Positions 19,578 to 29,768 of a stretch of 64,000 nucleotides of DNA are shown in pieces. The notes beneath the pieces are model-generated. The model searched no databases and was not told the DNA's origin. It saw only the letters and a list, made by a program, of their open reading frames with translations. How positions within the stretch are numbered: position 1 is the stretch's first letter; each line of letters starts with the position of its first letter. This DNA comes from Colwellia sp. (lineage in GTDB: Bacteria; Pseudomonadota; Gammaproteobacteria; Enterobacterales; Alteromonadaceae). A program made the translations under genes and the position numbers. Where the stretch lies: positions 62,001 to 126,000 of the forward strand of contig JABSOY010000012.1 of assembly GCA_013215385.1 (NCBI GenBank), in the 5' to 3' direction.

Positions 19578-22421
19578 CTATAACGTAGCGGTATTTGAGC
19601 TAAAAACATAATGGTTTTTACCATTTGCTTTTACTCGATACATTAAAGTGTCAGCAATTTTTAATAAATCATTATCGGTAATACCGTCATCAGGATACAT
19701 AGCAATGCCAATACTACAGCCTATACTTACAGTTTCAGCGGATAATTCAAAAGGTTGCTGCATCAACTTAAGAACCTTATCGGCAATATACGCCGCTTCA
19801 TTTTTATGATGTAAACCGGTTAGTAACAATACAAATTCATCGCCGCCAAAACGAACAACGGTATCTGATTGTCGAACACACCATTTAAGTTTGTCGGCCA
19901 CTTTTATCAACAATTCATCACCAACATCATGGCCATGCGTATCGTTAATCATTTTAAAACCATCGAGATCAATAAATAATACCGCAATTTCTAATTGTTG
20001 ACGTTTATGAAAGTTAATAGCGGTGTTAATTCTGTCTTTCAATAAAACTCTATTTGCTAACCCTGTTAACTCATCATGGGTTGCCATATGTTTCATTTTT
20101 TCTTCTAAGCGTTTACGGGTTTTGATTTCACTGTATAAACGCCTATTCCACATAACAATTGCAATGATAACAATTAGGATAATGACGCCTATTTGGGCTG
20201 CAACCCGCATGACGACATTTTTGTCTAAGCCCGTTTCAACTTTAATGCCGAACCAACGGTCATAAATTTGTTGTTTATCATTGTCTGAAATAGTGAGTAG
20301 TGCTTTATTTAATATTCCTTGCAGCTCATTCCATTGAGGCCTAACTGCGAAATGGCTGGTATCACTGTCGAGTTCTTCAATCACCGATATGTTTAAAACA
20401 ACTAAACTTTCTCGTTTTATCAACTCTGAAGCAGACGCTATATTTGCAACAAACCCGTCAACAATCCCTTTCTGTACAGCCAATAAGCCGGCATTATGGT
20501 TATCCACTAATTTTAATGATATTTGCGGATGCTCCTTGCTAATAGTTGACGAAAGATAATATCCTTTTATTATGGCTAATTCTTTTCCATGAAAACTGGC
20601 TAAACTAAGCTGTGAACCTAATTGACGTTGGTGTAAGACGACCCAAGGCATACTCCAGTATGGTTGAGTAAAATCCACCTGTTTTTTACGTTCTTCTGTA
20701 ACAGATACACTCGCTAACATATCAATTTCTCTGTCTAAAAGACCTTGATAAAGTTCACTCCAACTATCAAAAAATACATAATTAAACAGTAAACCTGAAC
20801 GCTGAGCTAGTAATGTTAATATATCTGGGTTTATACCACTCACTTCCCCTTGAGTATTGATAAACTCCATAGGCTGCCACTGTTTGACTAAACCGACATT
20901 AATTTTTTTATGTTGCGCAAGCCATGATTTTTCTGATGCTGATAAGATGACTCTTTCCGCAGATCGGAGGAAGTAACCATTTTGTTTATGCTTTAGCCAG
21001 TTTCTCTCAAGCTCGATAAGCTTTGCAACAGGGATATTTTCAAAGCCCTCTTTGATCAGTTCAACAAGTTTATCGTTATCTTTTTGCACCAAAGAGAACA
21101 CCGGGGCAGGGAAACTGACATTTTTCAACTGATAGAATGACGATTGCAAATTGCTTTGAATCAGTCGAGCATTTAGATACTCTTCAGAGCCTATCATGGC
21201 ATCGATAGTACCAAGTTCTGCTGCATTCAACATTTCATAATGTGTCGGGAAAACTTGAATGTAAATATTTGGAAATTGTTTTTGTAAGCTAGTTAAATAC
21301 AAAGAGTCTTTTAAAACACCGATTGTTTTACCTGTTAAATCAGTCATCGCATAGACATTTTTGATGCTCTTTGAGACAAAAACCCCTGAATATACACCAT
21401 ATATTTGCGTCGCTACTTGTAGCTGATTATCGAAACTATCTGCTGCATAACCGATATGGATATCAACATCACCGTCTTTTAGCATCGTTAACTGTTTTGT
21501 TCTAGACTGCGCAATAAATTCAATATCAATACCACTTTCTTTAGCCCACAAACGCCATAAATCAATAAATAGTCCTTGCGGCTTACCCGTAGGAGAAACC
21601 GCCATATATGGCGCTGTTTGAGTAAAAAAACTCAGCAATAATGTTTGGCTTTTTTTATCTCTACCTAACCATTTTTTTTCAATAATAGCTTTTTCATCAT
21701 CAGATATTTTGGCAAGCCCTTGTTCAATAAATGTTTTTAAAGGTTTATTGTTGAGTGCTGTTGCGCCGACATACTTCCCTTGATAAAAACTAATGCGTTT
21801 ATACGGCGGAAAGTTATCATTAAGCCGAGAGTATTGAGGAAAAAACGTTGAAGGTTTGTCTAAACCGGTATAAATAACAATCTCGTGATTTAATGCTGCT
21901 TGGTATAAATCATGACGGTTTTGATATAATCTTAATTTTAATTCAGGGTATCTTTCTTTTAAAATATTGACATGACCAGAGCCTTTTACACTGCCAATAA
22001 TATAAGGTGATAATTGTTTGATTGTGGTTAAGTTAACAAAGTCTTTATGGATAAAAAAATAAAAATTTTGTAGAAAAAATGGCGATGTGAACTCAAATTG
22101 TCCTTCACGGGATGCTGTTTGTATCATGCCAGCATGAATGTCAATTTCACCTGACTGAACCCGAGATAATGTTGTTAACCAAGTTGAGGTAATAAATTCA
22201 ATTTCGACACCTTGTCGTTCAGCCCATAAGCGCCATAATTCAGGTAACAATCCATCAGCCTTACCCTGTTCATTCATAAACATATAAGGATAAGTCGTTT
22301 CATTTACAGCTATGGTTAAAGGTCGTTGGATGTTTTCATAATCATCTTTAATAACCTGTGCTTGAGTCGTAGCACATGTCATCAATATAGTTAAAAAAAC
22401 GATAAAAGGAACATATCGCAA
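19578..22421 (-). CDS. Diguanylate cyclase with three tandem solute-binding domains
   Basis: A 947-residue protein. A signal peptide (about 1-21) is followed by three SBP_bac_3-like periplasmic domains in series at about 35-255, 260-485 and 510-735; each starts with a segment like TYPYMFMNEQGKADGLLPELW. One membrane helix lies at about 752-775 and a cytoplasmic GGDEF domain at about 785-945. The active site FGGDEF is intact and an RQSD inhibitory site stands five residues before it, so product-inhibited cyclic di-GMP synthesis is expected. There is no EAL domain. Triple binding domains suggest several amino-acid-like ligands, which is inference. Confidence 0.93.
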   Translation of the reverse strand: MRYVPFIVFLTILMTCATTQAQVIKDDYENIQRPLTIAVNETTYPYMFMNEQGKADGLLPELWRLWAERQGVEIEFITSTWLTTLSRVQSGEIDIHAGMIQTASREGQFEFTSPFFLQNFYFFIHKDFVNLTTIKQLSPYIIGSVKGSGHVNILKERYPELKLRLYQNRHDLYQAALNHEIVIYTGLDKPSTFFPQYSRLNDNFPPYKRISFYQGKYVGATALNNKPLKTFIEQGLAKISDDEKAIIEKKWLGRDKKSQTLLLSFFTQTAPYMAVSPTGKPQGLFIDLWRLWAKESGIDIEFIAQSRTKQLTMLKDGDVDIHIGYAADSFDNQLQVATQIYGVYSGVFVSKSIKNVYAMTDLTGKTIGVLKDSLYLTSLQKQFPNIYIQVFPTHYEMLNAAELGTIDAMIGSEEYLNARLIQSNLQSSFYQLKNVSFPAPVFSLVQKDNDKLVELIKEGFENIPVAKLIELERNWLKHKQNGYFLRSAERVILSASEKSWLAQHKKINVGLVKQWQPMEFINTQGEVSGINPDILTLLAQRSGLLFNYVFFDSWSELYQGLLDREIDMLASVSVTEERKKQVDFTQPYWSMPWVVLHQRQLGSQLSLASFHGKELAIIKGYYLSSTISKEHPQISLKLVDNHNAGLLAVQKGIVDGFVANIASASELIKRESLVVLNISVIEELDSDTSHFAVRPQWNELQGILNKALLTISDNDKQQIYDRWFGIKVETGLDKNVVMRVAAQIGVIILIVIIAIVMWNRRLYSEIKTRKRLEEKMKHMATHDELTGLANRVLLKDRINTAINFHKRQQLEIAVLFIDLDGFKMINDTHGHDVGDELLIKVADKLKWCVRQSDTVVRFGGDEFVLLLTGLHHKNEAAYIADKVLKLMQQPFELSAETVSIGCSIGIAMYPDDGITDNDLLKIADTLMYRVKANGKNHYVFSSNTATL

Positions 22422-22617
22422 CAGTAATTCCTTAATGAATAAACGACATAATTAAATAAAACCAAGGGAATAACCACAATTATAACCCGATAAAATAAAA
22501 ATGCAGTGCTAGTTTATTTTAAAATCAGCAAATAATAAGCAAAACTAGCCGCCGAGTAGTAATTTAAGTTAAAATGCTCGTCAATGATTGTACGTATAAA
22601 AATATAAGCACTAAGTA

Positions 22618-23352
22618 ATGAAGCCATCCGAACCCGATTTGATTTTTTCTAATAAACAAAACCAAGTGAAAGATTTTACTTTTGACGCGCAGGTTGTCGA
22701 AGTTTTCCCTGATATGATTTCTCGTTCTGTGCCGGGTTATAATACCATTATTGATACTATTGGCCGCTTGAGTCAGCGTTTTGTCGTTGATAATAGTAAT
22801 ATTTATGATTTAGGCTGTTCTCTTGGCGCAGCAACATTAGCCATGCGTAAATCGATTAAAGCAGATAATTGTAAAATAATTGGCGTTGATAACTCATCAG
22901 CAATGGTGGAACGTTGCAAAATGCATGTAAACGCATTTAAAGGTAAAACCCCTGTAGAAATCATTGAAGGTAATATCCTAGATATAGCGATTGAAAATGC
23001 TTCTATGGTGGTACTAAACTTTACACTGCAGTTTATTGAACCAAAAACTCGCTTAGCGTTAATCACTAAAATAGCCGAAGGATTAAAACCTGGCGGCTTA
23101 TTATTATTATCAGAAAAGATATCTGCAGAAGATGGCGTTTGCAATGAACATCTTGTTGATTTACATCTCGACTTTAAACGCGCCAATGGCTACAGCGAAT
23201 TAGAAATCGCACAGAAGCGTACCGCCCTAGAAAAGGTCATGCGCATTGATAGTTTACCAGAGCATATTGCACGCTTGGAAAACGCCGGATTCAGCCATAG
23301 CACACCATGGTTTCAATGCTTTAACTTTTTTTCACTCATCGCGATTAAGTAA
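22618..23352 (+). CDS. cmoA: Carboxy-S-adenosyl-L-methionine synthase CmoA
   Basis: A 244-residue class I methyltransferase-fold enzyme that turns SAM and prephenate into carboxy-SAM. Typical features are the N-terminal [22 protein letters not shown] region (quoted here as [12 protein letters not shown]), the SAM-binding [11 protein letters not shown] at about 62-72, and NFTLQFIEP. It is nine bases upstream of cmoB, and together they modify the wobble uridine of tRNA. The gene is divergent from the GGDEF gene. Confidence 0.96.
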   Translation: MKPSEPDLIFSNKQNQVKDFTFDAQVVEVFPDMISRSVPGYNTIIDTIGRLSQRFVVDNSNIYDLGCSLGAATLAMRKSIKADNCKIIGVDNSSAMVERCKMHVNAFKGKTPVEIIEGNILDIAIENASMVVLNFTLQFIEPKTRLALITKIAEGLKPGGLLLLSEKISAEDGVCNEHLVDLHLDFKRANGYSELEIAQKRTALEKVMRIDSLPEHIARLENAGFSHSTPWFQCFNFFSLIAIK

Positions 23353-23361
23353 TCTACTATC

Positions 23362-24324
23362 ATGTCATTTAATAAATTTTATCAAGAAATATCTCAAAAT
23401 CGTTTAAGCCATTGGCTAAACACTTTACCTGCACAACTCACCCAATGGAAAAAAGAACATTTACATGGCGAGTTTGCCCACTGGCAAAAAACCTTAGACG
23501 CTCTTCCTAAAACAACACTATCAAGTATTAATATTAGTGATGGAGTTACCCTTGGTTGTAAAAGTGACATTAGTGAAGGTGAATTTAAAAGAATAGAAAA
23601 TTTACTGAAAAAATTTAAACCATGGCGTAAAGGTCCTTATCATATTCATGGTTTGCATATAGATACCGAATGGCGTTCTGATTTTAAATGGGATCGTTTA
23701 AAAGAGCATATCAGCCCATTAAAAAATAAATATGTCTTAGATATTGGCTGCGGAAGTGGTTATCACTTATGGCGTATGCGCGGTGAAGGAGCAAAATTTG
23801 TAGTCGGCATTGATCCCACCCAATTGTTTTTTACGCAATTTAACGCTATTCAACATTTTGTCAATGATAGCAGCGTGAATTTATTGCCTTTAGGTGTAGA
23901 GCAATTACCCGAGTTAAAAGCATTTGATACTGTCTTTGCGATGGGCGTATTATACCACCGCCGCTCGCCCATTGACTTTATTTATCAATTAAAATCACAA
24001 CTGGTTAAAGGTGGTGAACTGGTCTTAGAAACCTTAGTCATTGATGGTGATGTGAATACCGTTTTGGTACCCGGTGAACGTTATGCAAAAATGCGCAATG
24101 TTTGGTTTTTACCCAGTTGTGATGCGATGTGTGCTTGGCTCGCTCGTTGTGGTTTTAAAAATATCCAGGTTGTTAATACCGATATAACAGCACTTGACGA
24201 ACAAAGAAAAACCGACTGGATAGACACAGAGTCATTAGCTGATTTTCTTGACCCCAATGATAGTAGTAAAACCATTGAAGGCTACCCTGCACCTAAACGT
24301 GCAATATTCATCGCTAATAGTTAA
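23362..24324 (+). CDS. cmoB: tRNA U34 carboxymethyltransferase CmoB
   Basis: A 320-residue enzyme that transfers a carboxymethyl group from carboxy-SAM to 5-hydroxyuridine-34, giving cmo5U in tRNAs. The SAM-type motif [15 protein letters not shown] is at about residue 122, with WRSDFKWDR before it and [13 protein letters not shown] after it. Length and order fit the E. coli protein. It forms an operon with cmoA. No terminator is visible before the convergent gene 28 bases away. Confidence 0.97.
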   Translation: MSFNKFYQEISQNRLSHWLNTLPAQLTQWKKEHLHGEFAHWQKTLDALPKTTLSSINISDGVTLGCKSDISEGEFKRIENLLKKFKPWRKGPYHIHGLHIDTEWRSDFKWDRLKEHISPLKNKYVLDIGCGSGYHLWRMRGEGAKFVVGIDPTQLFFTQFNAIQHFVNDSSVNLLPLGVEQLPELKAFDTVFAMGVLYHRRSPIDFIYQLKSQLVKGGELVLETLVIDGDVNTVLVPGERYAKMRNVWFLPSCDAMCAWLARCGFKNIQVVNTDITALDEQRKTDWIDTESLADFLDPNDSSKTIEGYPAPKRAIFIANS

Positions 24325-24352
24325 GCGACAAGTTGACCATGGGATAATTTGA

Positions 24353-25120
24353 CTATTGTTGATCAAGATATTTATCTACGATTATTTGATAACTACCTTC
24401 TTCTCTCATGGTTTTGATCCCTTGATCAAATAAATTTCTAATTTGCTCTGATTTAAAAGCCGCAGAATATTGACGTTCATTAAAAATATAATGCACTTTA
24501 ACGGGCTGAGAATAACGTGCTGAATTGCCATGTTCTAAAAAATATTTAAAAATATTTATATCAAGAATAATCACTTCGGCGCGATGTAAAAATAACATGT
24601 CAATTTGATTTTCCTGTTCAGCAACTTCTCGATAATCCATTGCATATCGAATCACTTTATTAAAGTCGTCACCTAAATTCTTATTGGCATTTTGAAAAGC
24701 GACCATACTTTTTCCTGAAAGATCACCTATATTTTTAATAGAAAATTTATTTTCTATTAAGCTAACAGCAACATTTTGATAGGTTATAAAAGGCCGAGAA
24801 ATAAATAAGTTAGGGTGTTGATAATCGGGTAATACCGTAACAATGCCATCGGCATTTAAGCTTTGATAAGTGGTTACATTACGACCAAAAGGAACATGTA
24901 TAAAGTGAACCTCCTTATTTGATGATTTCAAAGCCGAACGAACAATATCAAGCTGTAACCCCTGACCATTTTCTTCAATAATAAAGGGGGGTTTTACTAA
25001 TCCATCGACCATTTCAATCTTATTACGGTCAAAGTTAGCTAAATCACTTTCTGCAAAAGTGACTTGGTAACAACCGGTAATAGCAAAAATGAATACTATT
25101 CTAAGAAAACGGTCGAACAA
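24353..25120 (-). CDS. Orphan periplasmic solute-binding protein, SBP_bac_3 family
   Basis: The frame is open from an ATG at 25198 (281 residues), but the first 26 residues are Cys/Lys-rich and precede the apparent signal peptide FLRIVFIFAITGCYQVTFAES. A TTG at 25120 with AAAGGA nine bases upstream gives a start just before the signal peptide (255 residues), so I prefer it with modest confidence. The mature part resembles type 3 solute-binding proteins (VDGLVKPPFIIEENGQGLQLDIV; quoted from about residue 35). No permease or ATPase genes are near. Such orphans in Alteromonadales are of unknown use. Confidence 0.7.
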   Translation of the reverse strand: MFDRFLRIVFIFAITGCYQVTFAESDLANFDRNKIEMVDGLVKPPFIIEENGQGLQLDIVRSALKSSNKEVHFIHVPFGRNVTTYQSLNADGIVTVLPDYQHPNLFISRPFITYQNVAVSLIENKFSIKNIGDLSGKSMVAFQNANKNLGDDFNKVIRYAMDYREVAEQENQIDMLFLHRAEVIILDINIFKYFLEHGNSARYSQPVKVHYIFNERQYSAAFKSEQIRNLFDQGIKTMREEGSYQIIVDKYLDQQ

Positions 25121-25298
25121 AACAAATAAATCCTTTAAAGGCAAATGCTTGCATTTACAAATGAAAACTAGGTATGGTAGTAATATCACTTTCATCACAT
25201 GGTGTATTACTGCCTATAATAATTAATAGCATAATAAGATGAGATGTATAGCCGTTTAAGATACTTTTAAGCAAAGGGGAATTGGTATTAGTATTATA

Positions 25299-26639
25299 AT
25301 GAATGACATTTGGCAGCAACGAAAGGTGACCAGTGTTGCCAAACGCCAACACGATCACCGCAGTGTTTTTCAACGTGACCGAGCACGAATTCTTCATTCT
25401 GCGGCATTTAGACGCTTGCAGTCTAAAACTCAAGTGATGGGCAGTGGGCAAAGTGACTTTTATCGCACTCGACTGACTCATTCTTTAGAAGCGGCACAAA
25501 TAGGTTCAGGTATTAGTGCACAGTTAAGAAATAAACATAGTCAATTATGCAGTGTCTTGTTCCCCAACGACGACACCTTAATTGAATCTATTTGTTTAGC
25601 GCATGATATTGGCCATCCCCCTTTTGGTCATGGTGGCGAAGTCGCCTTAAATTTCATGATGCGTGACCATGGTGGCTTTGAAGGTAATGGCCAAACCTTT
25701 CGCATTGTTTCTCACCTTGAGCCTTTTAGTGAATTTTATGGCATGAACTTATCGCGTCGCACGCTTCTGGGGCTCATCAAATATCCACAAACACTAGCAA
25801 ACTTAACACAATTATCCTTACCCGTTGCTCCGCACTCATTTCGACAACTTAAAGCGGCAGACTGGCATCCAGCTAAGGGGCTGTATAGCGACGACACAGA
25901 GATGTTCAATTGGGTTTTATCACCTTTGTCCAAAACTGACAGAGAGTGTTTTCAATCAATGAAAGTATTGAAAAACAAGCATAGTAAGACACTATTCAAA
26001 TCACTTGACTGCTCAATAATGGAGTTAGCAGATGATATTGCCTATGGTATTCATGATCTTGAAGATGCAATTGTTACCGGAATTGTTAACCAACAAGACT
26101 TTGAAAAAGAGGTTATTTCAAAACTTAAAGTTATTGATGAACCTTGGCTACAAGCATATTGCATAGATTTGTCTGATAAGCTTTTTAGTGAACACCATTA
26201 TATTCAAAAAGAAGCAATTGGTGGTTTGGTTAATTACTTGATCACTGAAATTAAGCTTGTCGATTTAAATGAAGATGATCATATTAATTTTGCAGAACCA
26301 TTATTACGCTTCAATGCACAACTTCCCATAAATATCGCGCAAGTTTTACAGGTTTTTAAAGATTTTGTTTTCTCATTTGTCATAAAACAAACAGCGATTC
26401 AACAAAATGAATATCGTGGACAACAAATTGTAATGGAATTATTTGAAGCACTCGCCAGCGATCCCGTAAGATTACTGCCTAAACATACGGTACAACGCTG
26501 GTTATATGCTAATAAAAACAACCTTAATGAATATCGAGTGATTGCTGATTACGTATCAGGTATGACAGATGATTATGCAACTAAACTTTATAAAATGTTA
26601 TTTATGCCTAGCAATTCAGCACCATTAAACGAACGGTAA
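25299..26639 (+). CDS. dgt: Deoxyguanosinetriphosphate triphosphohydrolase-like protein
   Basis: A 446-residue HD-superfamily enzyme that splits dGTP (or other dNTPs) into nucleoside and triphosphate. HD metal ligands are visible as RLTHSLEAAQIG, LAHDIGHPPFGHGGE and ELADDIAYGIHDLED. The N-terminal HRSVFQRDRARILHSAAFRRLQ pattern (here only its core FRRLQ is diagnostic) is typical. It is divergent from the orphan binding protein and convergent with the VOC gene. Which dNTP is preferred cannot be told from the sequence. Confidence 0.94.
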   Translation: MNDIWQQRKVTSVAKRQHDHRSVFQRDRARILHSAAFRRLQSKTQVMGSGQSDFYRTRLTHSLEAAQIGSGISAQLRNKHSQLCSVLFPNDDTLIESICLAHDIGHPPFGHGGEVALNFMMRDHGGFEGNGQTFRIVSHLEPFSEFYGMNLSRRTLLGLIKYPQTLANLTQLSLPVAPHSFRQLKAADWHPAKGLYSDDTEMFNWVLSPLSKTDRECFQSMKVLKNKHSKTLFKSLDCSIMELADDIAYGIHDLEDAIVTGIVNQQDFEKEVISKLKVIDEPWLQAYCIDLSDKLFSEHHYIQKEAIGGLVNYLITEIKLVDLNEDDHINFAEPLLRFNAQLPINIAQVLQVFKDFVFSFVIKQTAIQQNEYRGQQIVMELFEALASDPVRLLPKHTVQRWLYANKNNLNEYRVIADYVSGMTDDYATKLYKMLFMPSNSAPLNER

Positions 26640-26647
26640 GTTATCAA

Positions 26648-27022
26648 TTAGCCCTTTTGATAAAGCGCGCACACAGCACCTGCGGGATCTTTAATAACTA
26701 TGTATTGATCTTTGCCCGCAAGTTTAATATCCGTTAGTAATTCACCGCCCTGCGCATTAACAGCAAGGATTGAATCACTGATATTAGCGACTAAAAAATA
26801 GGGTAACCATGCCGCAGGCATATCTGAGTTAATGCCTTTTGAATGACAGATACCACTGACAGCATCACCTGTAACAGGACTTTTCATCGTATAATCACAA
26901 TGGTCCCCCATGGAAGTTTCATCAGCCTGCCAGCCAATTACATGTTGATAAAAGCCTTTTACCTCAGTCGCATTGGCTACCGTTAAATCTAGCCATGCCA
27001 TGTCACCAATTTTATCATTCAT
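26648..27022 (-). CDS. VOC (glyoxalase/bleomycin resistance) family protein
   Basis: A 124-residue single-repeat VOC protein from the ATG at 27022, which has GGAG seven bases upstream. The longer frame to 27097 overlaps the kinase gene and adds unrelated residues. The fold is suggested by AWLDLTVANATEVKGFYQHVIGW (core DLTVAN and FYQHVIGW) and the C-terminal IKDPAGAVCALYQ. Family members include metal-dependent lyases and dioxygenases; nothing here sets the substrate. It lies 13 bases after the kinase stop, so it is probably cotranscribed with it. Confidence 0.85.
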   Translation of the reverse strand: MNDKIGDMAWLDLTVANATEVKGFYQHVIGWQADETSMGDHCDYTMKSPVTGDAVSGICHSKGINSDMPAAWLPYFLVANISDSILAVNAQGGELLTDIKLAGKDQYIVIKDPAGAVCALYQKG

Positions 27023-27035
27023 CTTATTGCTCCGT

Positions 27036-28865
27036 TTATTTCTTTGTTTTAGGGTTTTTAGGATAATAACTTTCGGGTAAGGCACTAATATGTTCAAAAA
27101 AGCGAGTATCTTTGTAGGGCAGCTTCATAAAACCAGAAATCCCCTGCCCTTTTATCGTCGGTAACAGGGTAATAATTTTTGTTAAGCATTCGGTAAACTC
27201 TGCTTCTTTCTCATGATTCAACAGCATTAAATAACTATGAATTTTTAAATGAGTTGGTAATACTTCAAAAATAATACACCCGGTATGATGAATTAAATTC
27301 AATCGGGCTAATACCCCCATAATCTCATCCGGTAAATAGAGATATTCATCAGGATCTTTACCATCTTCAAAGTAAGAATGTAAACGCGTAATATCATCAA
27401 CCTCTGCGATATCACTAATATCAAACGAAATCTTCTGTTCGGGCTGTGCAATAAAGTTATGCTCACTGTTTCTTCTTTCAACGTGCAAGGTATTTCGAGC
27501 ATTAAATAAGCAGCTTTTAAACATGCCGATACGGTGGATACCTTGTGCTAAATGCACCATATTATTCACTGCACTTTGAAAAGATGTTTTTAAGTGGGGA
27601 TCAAACAATGTTAAGTTAGAATCAATATAAACACCATCTGTTTGCCAGCGAATTGCTAATCCGCCAACCACGGGAAAGTTTCCTAAACGACCAACAGCGG
27701 CAATAAAAGCCTTTTCTGTATCTCCCATCCCCATCAGGAAATTCTTATAGTATTTTTCTAATTGTGCATCATCGATATCGTTTAGTTTACTACTGCCCGT
27801 TGACTCTCTTAAAAACGACTTACGTGAACCATAAACAACGGTATCAATAACTTCATCGCTTTTTAACTTTAGCCAAATAGGAATAAGCGGGGTTATTTTT
27901 AATAAAGTATGCTGTTTGGCCATCACCATATTTTTCAAATAAGGCAATTGTTTAAAGAAGTAATCTCCGGCACTATTACGTGTTTTCTTATCGTCACTGA
28001 GCATAGCTTCAATAATCTTTGCTAATAGCTTAGGTAAACCTAAAGAAAGCGGGGAAATAACTTGATGACCATAACGACAAGATTGTCCTGAAGCAATGGC
28101 ATATAATGTTGCCGCTAATCCTTGCTCGTCAAAACGAGGGGAAGACATTGCACCACTAATTTGTTCTGGGCCAATAAAGTAAATATCACCTAAACGTGCA
28201 TTGGTGTTTTGCAAGTCGCTGCTCATTAAATCCATAATACTATTCGCGGTGTTTTGACCATAGGTATCAAGCTGCGCAATCACCGATGACCCCCAGTCAA
28301 CTAAATATACTTTTCCTGTTTTTTCGTTATAGACAACGTTCGAAGGTTTTATATCGCCATGCACATAGGGTTTACCTTTTTCATGTTGACTACAATCACG
28401 TAAATATAAAAGAATATCAGCAAGTTGAATAGCTATATTAACAACAAGCTCAGCTGGTAGTGGTCCATGAAGCTGACAGTATTGCTCTAGATCAATACCC
28501 GGTGCGCGTTGCATATGGACAATAGATTGGCGTTTAATTTTATAATACTGGATAACCTTTGGGATGCGGCTATGGAAGAGTTCTCCTTGAATTTCAGCTT
28601 CTTCAGCTAAACGGTCTTGTACATGTTGCGGTAAATTCATCCGAGAAAACTTAAATACAAACTCATTGCCAACGTCATCATCACCATTAAAAACAAAACC
28701 GTAAGCGCCCTTACCTAATAAAGCGATATTTTTATAGCCCAATAAACTTAATTGCTGTTGACATAATTCAACCCAAGCTTTTAACTTTTCGGCATCTTTA
28801 TTATTGAGTAAATAGATAGATTGCTCTTCAGCAATATAAAAATGTTGTAGTTTATTTTCGTGCAC
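27036..28865 (-). CDS. Eukaryote-like serine/threonine protein kinase with an unknown C-terminal region
   Basis: A 609-residue soluble protein. The kinase domain covers about residues 40-320. It has Gly-rich loop GKGAYGFVF (51-59), candidate Lys72 in VFKFSR, catalytic loop HGDIKPSN (169-176) and DWG (190-192) where most kinases have DFG. The key Lys, Asp and Asn residues appear present, so activity is plausible. The C-terminal 290 residues have no motif I recognise and no membrane helix or PASTA repeats. It is followed at 13 bases by the VOC gene. Confidence 0.85.
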   Translation of the reverse strand: MHENKLQHFYIAEEQSIYLLNNKDAEKLKAWVELCQQQLSLLGYKNIALLGKGAYGFVFNGDDDVGNEFVFKFSRMNLPQHVQDRLAEEAEIQGELFHSRIPKVIQYYKIKRQSIVHMQRAPGIDLEQYCQLHGPLPAELVVNIAIQLADILLYLRDCSQHEKGKPYVHGDIKPSNVVYNEKTGKVYLVDWGSSVIAQLDTYGQNTANSIMDLMSSDLQNTNARLGDIYFIGPEQISGAMSSPRFDEQGLAATLYAIASGQSCRYGHQVISPLSLGLPKLLAKIIEAMLSDDKKTRNSAGDYFFKQLPYLKNMVMAKQHTLLKITPLIPIWLKLKSDEVIDTVVYGSRKSFLRESTGSSKLNDIDDAQLEKYYKNFLMGMGDTEKAFIAAVGRLGNFPVVGGLAIRWQTDGVYIDSNLTLFDPHLKTSFQSAVNNMVHLAQGIHRIGMFKSCLFNARNTLHVERRNSEHNFIAQPEQKISFDISDIAEVDDITRLHSYFEDGKDPDEYLYLPDEIMGVLARLNLIHHTGCIIFEVLPTHLKIHSYLMLLNHEKEAEFTECLTKIITLLPTIKGQGISGFMKLPYKDTRFFEHISALPESYYPKNPKTKK

Positions 28866-29021
28866 TTAATTTCCTGACAATATTTGTTCCACTGAAAAGT
28901 ATATCGCTAAAGTGATTTGATGTTAACTGAAAGCTAAGCCTTTAATTTTATTTTATTTTATTCCTTTCAAAAACTCTTTATTCAGGTAGCATCAAAAAAA
29001 ACAATAATAAAAAGGAATGGT

Positions 29022-29753
29022 ATGAATGTAGTAAAAGCAATGGGGCTTATCGTCATCGGGCTAATACTGGGTTATGGCTCTGCTTTGCTGAATCAGTCGA
29101 CTTTAGATGAAATACGCCTCAATAAAGAGATTCCAACGCCACAGGTATCTAAGCAAGTACCAAAAATTCAAATTAAGAACGACATCACACCAAGTCAAAG
29201 TGATAAGTTAATAGAAAAATCCGTTAAGCAAAATAATATTAAAAAAGTATTAAGCACTAACCATGAAGCCATGCTAAAACAAGATCATCAAGATTTATCC
29301 GAGAAGTATCAAGCGCTAGAAAGAAAATATAACCAATCTCGAAGTAAAATTTCTTCATTAAAACATCAGTTAAGTGAGTTTGATGGCAGTGAAGTAACCG
29401 ATGAAGAAATGGCAGGTCTTACCCCTGAACCATTCAAGGATTTTCTGAGCTCATTTCGTGGAAAAACCAGAAATAATATCTATGATTTTCATAAAAAAGA
29501 ACAAAATTTAGATTGGGGCTATAATACTGAAAATAATATTTCAGATTTCGTGCAAACGCATTATGAAGGCACGAGTGTTGAACTAATATCGGTTATTTGC
29601 AAACAGCCCCATTGTGAGATTTTGGTGACTGAAAAGCAAGATGGTGCTTGGGGCAAGATTATGAAAGATATATCTATGCAGCCATGGTGGAAATTTTCAT
29701 CAACGACTTCATCGTCGAACAATGTGTATATATATATATTCCTCTCTCAATAA
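29022..29753 (+). CDS. Unrecognised membrane-anchored coiled-coil protein
   Basis: A 243-residue protein I do not recognise. A single N-terminal hydrophobic helix (about 5-25, GLIVIGLILGYGSALL) acts as anchor or uncleaved signal. Residues about 60-125 are Lys/Glu/Gln-rich and likely coiled coil. The C-terminal 110 residues contain two cysteines close together in VICKQPHCEILV and a Trp-rich QPWWKF. AAGGA stands eight bases before the ATG. It is divergent from the kinase gene and convergent with the E2 gene. Most of it is probably periplasmic. Confidence 0.7.
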   Translation: MNVVKAMGLIVIGLILGYGSALLNQSTLDEIRLNKEIPTPQVSKQVPKIQIKNDITPSQSDKLIEKSVKQNNIKKVLSTNHEAMLKQDHQDLSEKYQALERKYNQSRSKISSLKHQLSEFDGSEVTDEEMAGLTPEPFKDFLSSFRGKTRNNIYDFHKKEQNLDWGYNTENNISDFVQTHYEGTSVELISVICKQPHCEILVTEKQDGAWGKIMKDISMQPWWKFSSTTSSSNNVYIYIFLSQ

Positions 29754-29768
29754 AATATTCCCTAAAAC

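Noticed and set aside
22803-23186. 127-codon minus-strand ORF inside cmoA
   Set aside because: It is antisense to a complete, well-recognised gene; no independent support.
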